From positions 14,443-78,442 of the forward strand of contig DATATM010000037.1 of NCBI GenBank assembly GCA_036268775.1: a stretch of DNA of 64,000 nucleotides. The letters are read 5' to 3'. The translations under genes were made by a program, and so were the position numbers. The DNA is from DASZIT01 sp036268775 (GTDB lineage: Bacteria > Actinomycetota > Acidimicrobiia > Acidimicrobiales > RAAP-2). Positions 34,040 to 42,137 of this stretch are shown here, piece after piece. The notes beneath the pieces are model-generated. The model made no database searches. It was not told the DNA's origin and saw only the letters and a list, made by a program, of their open reading frames with translations. Every line of letters starts with the position of its first letter. Positions within the stretch are counted from its first letter, which is position 1.

Positions 34040-34438
34040 GTGGCCGACGCCGACACATCGACCGGGTCCCCTGACACCCAGGCGCTGCGGGCCAGGCTGT
34101 CCCGGGTCGCCGCCTTGCGGGCCGACCTCGAGGCTGAAGTCGAGGCCATCCGGGAGTCGACCGAGTCGGTGCCCGACGACGAGCACGACCCGGAGGGCTC
34201 GACCGTCGGTTACGAGCGGGCCCGGGTGACCGCACTGCTGGCCTCGACCCGTCAAGAGATCGAGAACCTCACCGCCGGATTGGAGCGAGCCGCCGCCCAC
34301 ACCTATGGCCGCTGCGAGGAATGCGGCCAAGACATCGGGGCCGAGCGGCTGTCGGCACTACCCGGCGCCACCCGGTGTGTCTCCTGCGCGGCTCAGACCC
34401 CATCCCAGAGGCCGACCGGCGCTTCACCCAACCGGTAG
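34040..34438 (+). CDS. DksA/TraR-type zinc-finger protein
   Basis: This 132-residue protein has an N-terminal coiled coil (about residues 15-85, rich in Ala/Glu/Arg) and a C-terminal four-cysteine finger C-x2-C-x17-C-x2-C (RCEECGQDIG and RCVSC). Family members bind the RNA polymerase secondary channel. The acidic coiled-coil tip of true DksA is not clearly present, so it may be a general TraR/DksA-like protein. GTG start. The last 46 nt overlap the convergent SnoaL-like gene. Confidence 0.83.
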   Translation: MADADTSTGSPDTQALRARLSRVAALRADLEAEVEAIRESTESVPDDEHDPEGSTVGYERARVTALLASTRQEIENLTAGLERAAAHTYGRCEECGQDIGAERLSALPGATRCVSCAAQTPSQRPTGASPNR

Positions 34439-34953
34439 TGACCGGGGGCCCGCTCCCCGGATGCCGCCTGTTCGAGCCGCTTCTGCATTCCGGCGGTCAG
34501 CGCGCCGGCGCCGATCATCTCCACGAAGGTGGCGGTGGCATTCCCGACATCGAAGAAGTCGCGCTGCCAGCCCCACTGGAAATTGCCGGCGTACTGGAAC
34601 CAGCTGCCCCCCAAGCCGGCGATTTCAAAGTGGCTCCCGTCCGGGCGGGTGGCGTCGGCGATCTGTTTCCAGAGTCCGAGCACCTCCCCCTGGACGTCAT
34701 CGATGAGGACCCGCTGATAGGGGTAGGTCCATCCGCCCAGCCCCTCCATTTCGAGGCCCACCGCGTACTCACGGATCTGATCCCGGCCCACGGCCATGAA
34801 CTCGTCCTTGGGCCCGACGTTCCAACCGTAGGTGGCATCTTCGGTGTAAAGATCAGCCAACGGCAACCAATCGAGGGCTTCTTCGCAGCGGCGGTTGGTT
34901 TCCAAAAAGCGCTGGACCATCTCTTCGAGCTCGGCCCGTGGGTACGACGGCAT
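34393..34953 (-). CDS. SnoaL/NTF2-like protein
   Basis: The 186-residue protein has NTF2-like features: an N-terminal helix (LEEMVQRFLETNRRCEEALDW), then LADLYTEDATYGWNVG and a strand-rich body with many Trp and Tyr, giving a hydrophobic pocket. ATG 34953 has a strong AAGGAGG. It may be an isomerase or dehydratase in the local catabolism. Its C-terminal codons overlap the end of the DksA-like gene on the other strand, so both frames are used there. Confidence 0.8.
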   Translation of the reverse strand: MPSYPRAELEEMVQRFLETNRRCEEALDWLPLADLYTEDATYGWNVGPKDEFMAVGRDQIREYAVGLEMEGLGGWTYPYQRVLIDDVQGEVLGLWKQIADATRPDGSHFEIAGLGGSWFQYAGNFQWGWQRDFFDVGNATATFVEMIGAGALTAGMQKRLEQAASGERAPGHYRLGEAPVGLWDGV

Positions 34954-35020
34954 GGTCAGTCCTCCTTGATGATTCCGTCGACGTGACGTCGGTCGGACGG
35001 TGGCGAAGCCTGGCACACGG

Positions 35021-35611
35021 CTAAGGGTGCGTGCCGCCGCCGGTCATCAACCGGGCCGTCTCGGCCAAGAAAGCCGGGACTTCGGCGTAGGTCATGTGGC
35101 CCATGCCCGCCATCAGCAATGCCCCCGAGTAAGTGGTCTCCAGTACCCGCACGACGGTCGGGTCGACACCGGGGCCGAGGGCGGCGACGAACCGCTGATG
35201 GATGACCGCGCCGATACGGTCCCGAAGGTGCTTCACATCGGGAGTGGCATTGAGCAGGGCAGTGGTACAGGCGCCGACCAGGTCCGGGCTCCCCGTCGTC
35301 AGGTCCATCATCATCTGCACGGTCTGGGTCAGCCGCTCGGCCATCGACCCGTCCACGGTGACATCGACAGTGGGCAGTGCCGACATCCGGCGCCAGAGGA
35401 GTTCGGCCAGCAGGTGGTCCTTGGAGCTGAAGTAGTTGTAGGCGGTGGCCGGAGCCACCCCCGCCCGGCGGGCCACGTTGCGGACGGTCAGACCGGCGTA
35501 GCCGTCCTGGTCAACCTCAGCGGCGGTGGCATCGATCAGTTGCTGGACGACTTCGGCCTGGCGCTCGGTCAGCCGTCGTCGGGTCGCCTCCAGGACCGGG
35601 GCTTCGCTCAT
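35021..35611 (-). CDS. TetR-family transcriptional regulator
   Basis: The 196-residue TetR protein has a helix-turn-helix at about residues 15-65 (QQLIDATAAEVDQDGYAGLT, then GVAPATAYNYFSSKDHLLAE) and a helical ligand domain. ATG 35611 was chosen at the start of the conserved domain; the ribosome binding site is weak (CAGG). It faces the enoyl-CoA hydratase gene across 243 nt with repeated half-sites, suggesting joint control of both genes. Confidence 0.88.
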   Translation of the reverse strand: MSEAPVLEATRRRLTERQAEVVQQLIDATAAEVDQDGYAGLTVRNVARRAGVAPATAYNYFSSKDHLLAELLWRRMSALPTVDVTVDGSMAERLTQTVQMMMDLTTGSPDLVGACTTALLNATPDVKHLRDRIGAVIHQRFVAALGPGVDPTVVRVLETTYSGALLMAGMGHMTYAEVPAFLAETARLMTGGGTHP

Positions 35612-35677
35612 GCACGACCTGCTGAGCCCGCTGCAGGATCCGCCATCCTGACGGGCCGAGCCATGTTGCGGGAAGTC

Positions 35678-35709
35678 ACATGTCCACGTTACATTCCAGA
35701 CACGTGTCC
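35678..35709. promoter_or_regulatory. direct and inverted repeats between tetR and enoyl-CoA hydratase
   Basis: CACATGTCC (35678-35686) and CACGTGTCC (35701-35709) are near-identical direct repeats, and the second sits in the perfect palindrome GACACGTGTC (35699-35708). The region lies 67 nt upstream of the TetR start in a divergent gap, a typical operator location. Confidence 0.4.
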
Positions 35710-35854
35710 AACCTGAGTGGAATTCTGAACCACGGCGAAGTGATGGGGGTGGTGGGGTGCCGGTAGGTGAGGGCGTGGCTCCGGCGTCTGCCCGGTTCAC
35801 CGGACGTGCCCACCCGAAACCGATCGCCGGGGGTTCACCGGGCCTCCGTGTCCG

Positions 35855-36619
35855 ATGAGCGATCCACGAGTCGATATTGAGGACGGCGACGGGGTCCGGC
35901 TCATCGCCTTCAACCGACCGGAGGTCCGCAACGCCTTCGACCTTGCCATGTACCAGGCGGTGGCGGCCGGGCTGAATGGGGCGGCGTCGGATGCGGCGAT
36001 CCATGCGGTGGTGCTCACCGGGCGGGGGACCGGGTTCACCTCCGGCCAGGATCTCCGCGAGATGGCGGCCATCGCCACCGGAGCCGCCGGGCCGGAGGCC
36101 GGAGGTGGCTTCCCGCTCCTCCTCGATGCCCTGCAGTCGTTCGAGAAGCCATTGCTGGCCGCCGTCCACGGAGCCGGGGTCGGGCTCGGGTTCACCCTCC
36201 TCGGCCATGTCGATCTGGTGGTGATGGACGAGACCGCCCGCCTCCGCTGCCCGTTCGCGGAGATGGGGGTGCCGCCGGAGGCGGCCAGCAGCCTGTTGCT
36301 CCCGATGCGGATGGGATGGCAGCGGGCGGCAGCCGTGCTCCTGGCCTCGGAGTGGATCGATGCCGAACAGGCGGTCGCCGGCGGGATCGCCCTACGGGCG
36401 GTGCCGGCCGGGACCGCGCTGGAGGAGACGATGGCCCTGGCCCGACGGATCGCCGCCTTTCCCCCTCATGGGGTTGCGGAGATCAAGCGACTGATGCTGG
36501 CGCCGCTACGGCCCGCCATTGCCGCCGCCCGCCAACGAGAGGAGTCCGCCTTTGCTGCGCTGTTCTCCGACCCCGCCAACAATCCCGGGTTGGGATTGGC
36601 CTCCGGACTGAAGGGCTGA
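35855..36619 (+). CDS. enoyl-CoA hydratase/isomerase family protein
   Basis: The 254-residue crotonase has FTSGQDLREM and the oxyanion segment VHGAGVGLGFTLLGHVDLVV, then CPFAEMGVPPEAAS, where a Glu lies at the second acid position as in 3,2-enoyl-CoA isomerases (PECI-like). The first catalytic Glu of hydratases is absent in GLGFT, favouring isomerase function. It starts a run with an LLM oxidoreductase 3 nt downstream and a hotdog protein 2 nt after that. Confidence 0.88.
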   Translation: MSDPRVDIEDGDGVRLIAFNRPEVRNAFDLAMYQAVAAGLNGAASDAAIHAVVLTGRGTGFTSGQDLREMAAIATGAAGPEAGGGFPLLLDALQSFEKPLLAAVHGAGVGLGFTLLGHVDLVVMDETARLRCPFAEMGVPPEAASSLLLPMRMGWQRAAAVLLASEWIDAEQAVAGGIALRAVPAGTALEETMALARRIAAFPPHGVAEIKRLMLAPLRPAIAAARQREESAFAALFSDPANNPGLGLASGLKG

Positions 36620-36622
36620 AGC

Positions 36623-37471
36623 GTGCGCGTCGGGATCACCGCCTTTCTCACCGACCGGGACATGGCCCCCGCCGACCTGGCTCGGGCGGTGGAGGACCGG
36701 GGATTCGACTCGCTGTACCTGCCCGAGCACACCCACCTTCCGGTCCGAGCCGACACCCCGCCGGCGTTGGTGGAAGGGGTGCACATGGAGGATTACCGCC
36801 GCAGCCTCGATCCGTTCGTGGCGCTATCCATGGCCGCGGCGGTGACCTCTCGGATCTCGTTGGGGACCGGCGTGGTGCTGGCTGCCCAGCACGATCCCAT
36901 CGTGTTGGGAAAACTGTTGGCCACCCTGGATCATTTGAGCGGCGGCCGGGTGGTGTTCGGTCTCGGCTTCGGCTGGAACCGGGCGGAGGCGAGCGATCAC
37001 GGGGTGGAGTTCTCCGAGCGTCGAGCCATCGCTCGCGAACACGTCCTGTGCATGCAGGCGCTGTGGTCGGAGGAGCAGCCGGAGTTCCACGGTACTTACG
37101 TCTCTCTCGACCCCTGCTGGAGTTGGCCCAAGCCGGTGCAACGACCACGGATCATGACCCTGGTGGGCGGGGGGCCGTTCCCCGGGGTGTTCGGGGCGAT
37201 CGCCGAGTACGCCGACGGTTGGATGCCGATCGGGGGAGCCGGATTGAGCTCGGCGCTCCCCGAGCTCCGGCGGGCCTTCGAGGCCCGCGGGCGGGATCCT
37301 GGCTCCATCCGGGTGATCCCGTTCGGGACGGTGCCGAGTGACGAGAAACTCGCCCATTACGAAACGCTGGGCGTCTACGAAGTGGTGCTCCGGGTCCCGT
37401 CGGGTTCGGCCGACGAGATGCTGAAGGTGCTGGATGCCCATGCCGACTACCTGGCCCGGTTCGGGGGCTGA
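36623..37471 (+). CDS. LLM-class (luciferase-like) F420-dependent oxidoreductase
   Basis: The 282-residue TIM-barrel protein has the luciferase-like pattern: FDSLYLPEHTHLP, ISLGTGVVLAAQHDPIVLGK, LDHLSGGRVVFGLGFGWN. These are typical of actinobacterial F420-dependent enzymes such as N5,N10-methylene-H4MPT reductase-like and TIGR03619-type proteins. It probably oxidises or reduces a CoA ester or alcohol using F420. GTG start, 3 nt after the crotonase stop; it is cotranscribed with both neighbours. Confidence 0.9.
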   Translation: MRVGITAFLTDRDMAPADLARAVEDRGFDSLYLPEHTHLPVRADTPPALVEGVHMEDYRRSLDPFVALSMAAAVTSRISLGTGVVLAAQHDPIVLGKLLATLDHLSGGRVVFGLGFGWNRAEASDHGVEFSERRAIAREHVLCMQALWSEEQPEFHGTYVSLDPCWSWPKPVQRPRIMTLVGGGPFPGVFGAIAEYADGWMPIGGAGLSSALPELRRAFEARGRDPGSIRVIPFGTVPSDEKLAHYETLGVYEVVLRVPSGSADEMLKVLDAHADYLARFGG

Positions 37472-37473
37472 CC

Positions 37474-38157
37474 ATGGCCGATGACCGGCCGGTGTCGATC
37501 CCCATCCGCCCGCCGGGGAACGCCGAACGCCAGGCGCTGGCCGACGCGGTGCGGCGGTTGATGGGGGTCACCGTGACCTCGCTGGCTTCGTCTGAACTGT
37601 TGACCGAAGCCACCGCCACCCTGTCGTCGGTCGCCGACCGGCTCGAGCGCGATGCCCCGGTGGAGGATGGAGAGGCCGCCGACCGGTACGCGGTCGATCG
37701 CCCCTCCGACAGCGGAGAGCCACTGGACATGGCCGGCGTCATGCCTTTCGACGTCATCATCGGCCGCTGTAACCCGGTGGCGCTCCCGTTGACCCTGGAG
37801 TTCGAACCGCCCAAGGCAATCGGCCATGCCACCTTCACCGCTCCCTACGAGGGTGCTCCCGGGTGCGTGCACGGCGCGGTGTTGGCGGGGGCGTTCGACC
37901 TGGTCCTCACGGCCGCCAATGTGATCGCCGGCGCCGCCGGACCCACCGTCACCTTGTCGGTCCGCTACCTGCATCCGACGGTGATCGATCGTCCGGCTCG
38001 CTTCGAAGGGTGGGTCACTTCCATCGAGGGCCGACGGATCCACAGCCGGGGCCAGCTGATCCAAGCCGGGGTGGTCACGGTGGAGGCGGTAGGGGAGTTC
38101 GTCACCATGGACCTCTCCGGGCTGGCTTCCATGCATCGCCGTGGCGGCGGCGCTTAG
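37474..38157 (+). CDS. hotdog-fold (PaaI-like) thioesterase family protein
   Basis: The 227-residue protein carries a C-terminal hotdog domain (about residues 105-215) with the helix-capping motif GCVHGAVLAGAFDLVL and later RYLHPTVIDRPARFEG. The motif HGAVLAG corresponds to the active-site HGG/HGx of PaaI-type thioesterases. An N-terminal stretch of about 100 residues is of unknown role. It may hydrolyse an acyl-CoA or bind it. The 2-nt gap to the LLM gene indicates a single transcript. Confidence 0.83.
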   Translation: MADDRPVSIPIRPPGNAERQALADAVRRLMGVTVTSLASSELLTEATATLSSVADRLERDAPVEDGEAADRYAVDRPSDSGEPLDMAGVMPFDVIIGRCNPVALPLTLEFEPPKAIGHATFTAPYEGAPGCVHGAVLAGAFDLVLTAANVIAGAAGPTVTLSVRYLHPTVIDRPARFEGWVTSIEGRRIHSRGQLIQAGVVTVEAVGEFVTMDLSGLASMHRRGGGA

Positions 38158-38186
38158 TTTTTCGTAGAGTCGTCACGCGGTTGTGT

Positions 38187-38213
38187 CCGGCAAACGTGCA
38201 ATAGTGTTGCCGG
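38187..38213. promoter_or_regulatory. inverted repeat in the promoter of the solute-binding lipoprotein
   Basis: CCGGCAA (38187-38193) and TTGCCGG (38207-38213) are perfect 7-bp arms 13 nt apart, 22 nt before the start. This could be an operator or a hairpin in the leader. The AATAGT between the arms could be a -10 element. Confidence 0.4.
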
Positions 38214-38235
38214 TCGAGATTTAGGGGGGATTTAT

Positions 38236-39567
38236 ATGATATTCGGATTAGCGCAGGGTGGGCCGGGTCGGAGGCGCCGCTGGGCGATGCCCCTGACCAT
38301 GGGGGTGCTGGCCACCGTGCTGGTTGCCTGCTCGTCGACAGCCAGCCAGGCACCGACGACCTCCGGGTCCAAGTCCACGATTCCGCCGGCCGCTTTCCGG
38401 GGGACGACCGGCCTCACCGCCACCACCGTGCACGTCGGCAACGTCTCCACCCTGACCGCCGGGCTGTTCAAGGGGGCACCGGTGGGGCTGCAGGCCTACG
38501 CCGACTACGTCAACTCCCAAGGCGGGGTCAACGGGCGTCAAATCGTGGTCGACGGCGCCGACGACGGCTACGCCAACGGGGCCAACAACAAGGCGTTGAC
38601 CCAGGCGGACGTGGCCAAGGACTTTGCCATGGTCGGCAGCTTCTCCCTCAATGACTCCTACGGAGGCCAGGTGCTGGCCGTCAATCCGGCGGTGCCCAAC
38701 GTGACGGTGTCCCTGGCTACCTACACCAACAACCTGCCCAATACCTTCAGCCCGGCACCGACACCTGGCGGCTGGCAGCTCGGGCCGCTCACCTACTTCC
38801 AGAAGAAATACCCCGCCGACGCCGATCATGTGGGCGCGCTGGTCGCCGACCAGCCGTCGGCCATCGCCGCCTTCGCCGGGGAGAAGTTGGCGATGCAGCA
38901 CCTGGGCTTGAAGCTGGTCTATTCCCCGACCTTCGAGATCACCACCACCGACTTCACCCCCTACGTCGTGAACATGGAGAAGGCCGGCGTGAAGATCCTG
39001 TACATCGAGCAGATGCCGGAGAATTACGCCGCGGCGGTGATCAAGGCCATGAACCAGCAGAACTTCCACCCGATCGTGGTGCTCGGGGCATCCACCTACA
39101 GCGAGGCCCTGATGGCGGCCGCCGGTGGACCGGCGGCGGTCAATGGCGACTACCTCGAACAGCCCTACTCCCTCTACCTCGGAGAGGACACTTCCCTCCC
39201 CGCTGCCGATCTGTTCCTCAAGTGGGTGCAGACCGCCTCGCCGGGTTTCAAGCCGGACCTCTACACCCTGTACGGCTGGATCTCCGGGGAGCTGTTCGTG
39301 CAGGCCCTCCGGGCGGCGGGCAAGAATCCGACCCGGGGCTCGGTGTTGCAGGCGCTCCGATCGATCACCACCTACAGCGCCGGGAATCTGATCGCCGGGG
39401 TGAACCCGGCGGGCAAGGTGCCGACCAGTTGCTACATCATCGCCCAATACGTCAGCGGGAAGTTCACCCGGGTGGACGATCCGGCGATCAACGGCTCGAG
39501 CGGCGGTTACCGGTGCGATCAGCCTTATTACTACCCACCCGGGGTGGCCAAGCCGCCCGGCGCCTAA
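38236..39567 (+). CDS. branched-chain-amino-acid-type ABC transporter substrate-binding lipoprotein
   Basis: This 443-residue extracytoplasmic binding protein has a basic N terminus (GRRRRW), a hydrophobic segment and the lipobox ATVLVACSS, then a Ser/Thr linker and the Peripla_BP_6 fold (TVHVGNVSTLTAG, GGVNGRQIVVDGADDG). AGGGGGGA lies 5 nt before ATG 38236. It is the third binding protein of this family in the window, again without permease genes. It ends tail-to-tail with the hydrolase at 39564; the two stops overlap. Confidence 0.9.
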   Translation: MIFGLAQGGPGRRRRWAMPLTMGVLATVLVACSSTASQAPTTSGSKSTIPPAAFRGTTGLTATTVHVGNVSTLTAGLFKGAPVGLQAYADYVNSQGGVNGRQIVVDGADDGYANGANNKALTQADVAKDFAMVGSFSLNDSYGGQVLAVNPAVPNVTVSLATYTNNLPNTFSPAPTPGGWQLGPLTYFQKKYPADADHVGALVADQPSAIAAFAGEKLAMQHLGLKLVYSPTFEITTTDFTPYVVNMEKAGVKILYIEQMPENYAAAVIKAMNQQNFHPIVVLGASTYSEALMAAAGGPAAVNGDYLEQPYSLYLGEDTSLPAADLFLKWVQTASPGFKPDLYTLYGWISGELFVQALRAAGKNPTRGSVLQALRSITTYSAGNLIAGVNPAGKVPTSCYIIAQYVSGKFTRVDDPAINGSSGGYRCDQPYYYPPGVAKPPGA

Positions 39568-40259
39568 GCCCCCACCCCCGCCCGGTAGCCCTCCAGGCGG
39601 GAGACCAGTTCGTCCGGTCGGCTGAGCGCCGACAGATGGCCGCCGTCCATCTCGTCGGGAACGATGCCGAGCCGCTCGACCACCACCCGGCGCAAGAAGT
39701 CGGCCGGGAAGAACCGGTCGTCGCGGCAGAGGAGGAATCGGGTCGGGACGTCCGGCCAGTGTTCGAGGGGCCACGGCTTCTCGAAGGGGGTGCTGGATTG
39801 TGGCTTTTCTCCCCGGGCGAATGCCTCCTCCACGACTTCGGGCGGAACGTCGTGGAAGAACACCTCTCGGAGGTCGAACCCGCCCTCGGTGGAACGTCCG
39901 TCTCGTTCGGCCTGCTCCCGTATCGCCTCGTCGTAGCCGGTGTTGGCCCACCATTCCCTCGGAGACTCACCGGGTAGCGGAACCATCGCCGCCACCAGGA
40001 TCAAGAGGTTCACGGCCACCCGGTCGCAGACCAGCGGTGCGGTGAACCCGGCCAGGGACTGGGCCACCACGATGAGGTCGGTGGGGTCACCGATGGCCTC
40101 CAGCACCGTGGCGGCGTACTCGGCGAGCCCGGCGGAGTCGTCGTCACAGGGCAGGTCGACGGCTACGACGTCGTGTCCGAGTCGCCGGAGTTCCGGGGCG
40201 ACCCGGTGCCAGTACCACGAGTCGGAGCTGGCGCCGTGAATCAGTACGTAGGTGGCCAT
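39564..40259 (-). CDS. alpha/beta-hydrolase (HNL/esterase-like)
   Basis: The 231-residue protein begins ATYVLIHGASSDSWYWHRV with the HG oxyanion motif, has a nucleophile elbow VVAQSLAGF (Ser; Ala instead of the usual first Gly) and a catalytic His in MDGGHLSAL. It belongs to the same compact branch as the gene at 24562. ATG 40259 has AAGGAG 12 nt upstream. It stands alone on this strand, divergent from the HMCES-like gene. Confidence 0.87.
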   Translation of the reverse strand: MATYVLIHGASSDSWYWHRVAPELRRLGHDVVAVDLPCDDDSAGLAEYAATVLEAIGDPTDLIVVAQSLAGFTAPLVCDRVAVNLLILVAAMVPLPGESPREWWANTGYDEAIREQAERDGRSTEGGFDLREVFFHDVPPEVVEEAFARGEKPQSSTPFEKPWPLEHWPDVPTRFLLCRDDRFFPADFLRRVVVERLGIVPDEMDGGHLSALSRPDELVSRLEGYRAGVGA

Positions 40260-40368
40260 GGTCAGCGAGGCTCCTTCGGGTTCGGTGCGATCGTCAGCAA
40301 TTGGACGAACCCCCGGGGCCGAAGTCATCGCGGATTCGCCATCTCCGAACGGTAGGCTCCCGCCCAGC

Positions 40369-41133
40369 ATGTGTGGACGTATCGCCCTGTATTCGACGCC
40401 GGACCGGCTGTCCCGGATCTTCGACGCCCAGCTGGGACTGGGCCTCGACCCCGATGACCACCCCCTCTACAACGTGCCGCCCACCGAGCGGGTCCTCGGG
40501 ATCGTGGCGGCGGGTACCGCCGCCGACCTCGGCGACCCGGTGGCCTCCGGCCGGGTCATCGAGCCGTTCCGCTGGGGGCTGATCCCACCCCGGGCCAAGG
40601 ACGCCTCGGCCGGAAGCCGCCTGTTCAACGCTCGGGCGGAGACGGTGGCCACTCGGCCGGCTTTCCGGTCGGCGTTCGCCTCCCGCCGGGTGGCGGTGCT
40701 GGCCGACGGGTTCTACGAATGGGGACCGGGGAGCGGCAAGCAACGCCAGCCCTACTTCTTCCACCGGTCCGACGGTCACCCGCTGGCCTTTGCCGGCTTG
40801 TGGGAGCCGTGGCGCCCGCCCGCCGAAGACGGCAACCCGGAGGGTGCGGAGACCATCTATACCTGCACCATCCTCACCACCGCCGCCGGCCCCGACCTGG
40901 AGGGCATCCACGATCGGATGCCGGTGGTCCTGGAGGCCGACGCCCTCGACCCGTGGCTGGATCCGGCCAACCACGACCGGGACGAGCTCGAAACCATGGT
41001 GCAATCGTCGCCGCCGGAAACGCTCGAGCACTACCCGGTGGACACCCGGGTGGGCAACGTCCGCAACGACGGGCCGGAGTTGGTGGAACCGATTTCCGCC
41101 GCCACCCAGCCGGATCTGTTCACCAGCCCTTGA
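40369..41133 (+). CDS. SOS-response-associated HMCES/YedK family protein (SRAP)
   Basis: The 254-residue SRAP-domain protein starts MCGRIALYS, so Cys2 becomes the N-terminal nucleophile that crosslinks to abasic sites in single-stranded DNA. Supporting residues are visible: Asn and Glu in RLFNARAETV and His in GIHDRMPV. The conserved DGFYEWG block is also present. ATG 40369 is fixed by the need for Cys2. It is a DNA-repair gene unrelated to its catabolic neighbours. Confidence 0.94.
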   Translation: MCGRIALYSTPDRLSRIFDAQLGLGLDPDDHPLYNVPPTERVLGIVAAGTAADLGDPVASGRVIEPFRWGLIPPRAKDASAGSRLFNARAETVATRPAFRSAFASRRVAVLADGFYEWGPGSGKQRQPYFFHRSDGHPLAFAGLWEPWRPPAEDGNPEGAETIYTCTILTTAAGPDLEGIHDRMPVVLEADALDPWLDPANHDRDELETMVQSSPPETLEHYPVDTRVGNVRNDGPELVEPISAATQPDLFTSP

Positions 41134-41238
41134 CGGGGGAGCTTGGCTAGCATTTCCGGTGCGGCCCCTTTTCAAGATCGGGACGGCCGACCAGGCGTAC
41201 AGGGTGCACGCGTGGTGTCGAGTCGGATTGGAGATCCC

Positions 41239-42006
41239 ATGGCTGAGCGCACGTCGTACCTCCCCGGAACCCCTTCATGGGTCGACCTCGGCAGCCCCGA
41301 TGCCAGCGCCGCCGCCGCCTTCTACGGCAGCCTGTTCGGGTGGGAGGTGGAGATGGATCCCCGGCCGGAGGCCGGTGGCTACGGGATGTTCACCCTGGCC
41401 GGCCACAACGTGGCGGGAATCGGCCCGCAGATGAATCCGGAGGTGCCCCCCTACTGGTCGGTGTACGTGACGGTGGAGGACGCCGCCGCCACTCTCGACC
41501 GGGCCGCCGCCAGCGGCGGGACGGTGGTGATGGGCCCGATGGACGTGTTCGATGCCGGCCGGATGGGCGTGATCCAAGACCCGGTCGGCTCCTTCATCTC
41601 CATCTGGCAGCCCGGCGCCCACATCGGCGCCACCCTGGTCAACCAGAACGGCACTTTCACCTGGAACGAGCTGGCCACCACCGACCTGGACAAGGCCCGC
41701 GACTTCTACACCTCGGTATTCGGATGGGGGGCGACGACCGAAGGCGGCGGGGTGGCCTTCAGCGTCGACGGTGCGATGGTGTGTGGCGCCCACCCGGCCG
41801 GCGAGGGTGAATTCCCGGCCTGGTCGATCTGGTTCGCCGTCGACGACTGCGACAAGTCGACTGCTTCCGCCGCCGATCTCGGGGGAACGGTCCTGATGCC
41901 CCCGGCGGACATGGACTTCGGGCGGGGGGCGGTGGTCGCCGATCCCCAGGGGGCGGTCTTCGGGATCGGAGCGGTGAACGAGGAGACGCTGAACGCCACC
42001 CAGTAG
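41239..42006 (+). CDS. two-domain VOC (glyoxalase/bleomycin-resistance-like) protein
   Basis: The 255-residue protein has two VOC modules in tandem: about residues 1-125 (PSWVDLGSPDASAAAAFYGSLFGWEVE) and 130-250 (FTWNELATTDLDKARDFYTSVFGWG). Each ends in a strand of the type VIQDPVGSFISIWQP. Tandem VOC proteins of this kind are common in actinobacteria and mostly uncharacterised. GGAG lies 7 nt before ATG 41239. It appears monocistronic. Confidence 0.88.
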   Translation: MAERTSYLPGTPSWVDLGSPDASAAAAFYGSLFGWEVEMDPRPEAGGYGMFTLAGHNVAGIGPQMNPEVPPYWSVYVTVEDAAATLDRAAASGGTVVMGPMDVFDAGRMGVIQDPVGSFISIWQPGAHIGATLVNQNGTFTWNELATTDLDKARDFYTSVFGWGATTEGGGVAFSVDGAMVCGAHPAGEGEFPAWSIWFAVDDCDKSTASAADLGGTVLMPPADMDFGRGAVVADPQGAVFGIGAVNEETLNATQ

Positions 42007-42137
42007 CGGGGTCGAGTCCGAAGGCGGAAAAGCCGTGCCGGTGACCGTGCCTGCACTGCCCGGGGAGCGCAAGGAATTGCCCTGACCGACGTTCCCAGGG
42101 TGGCCGCCTTGGCCAGACGTTCGACCCGGGGGATTCT

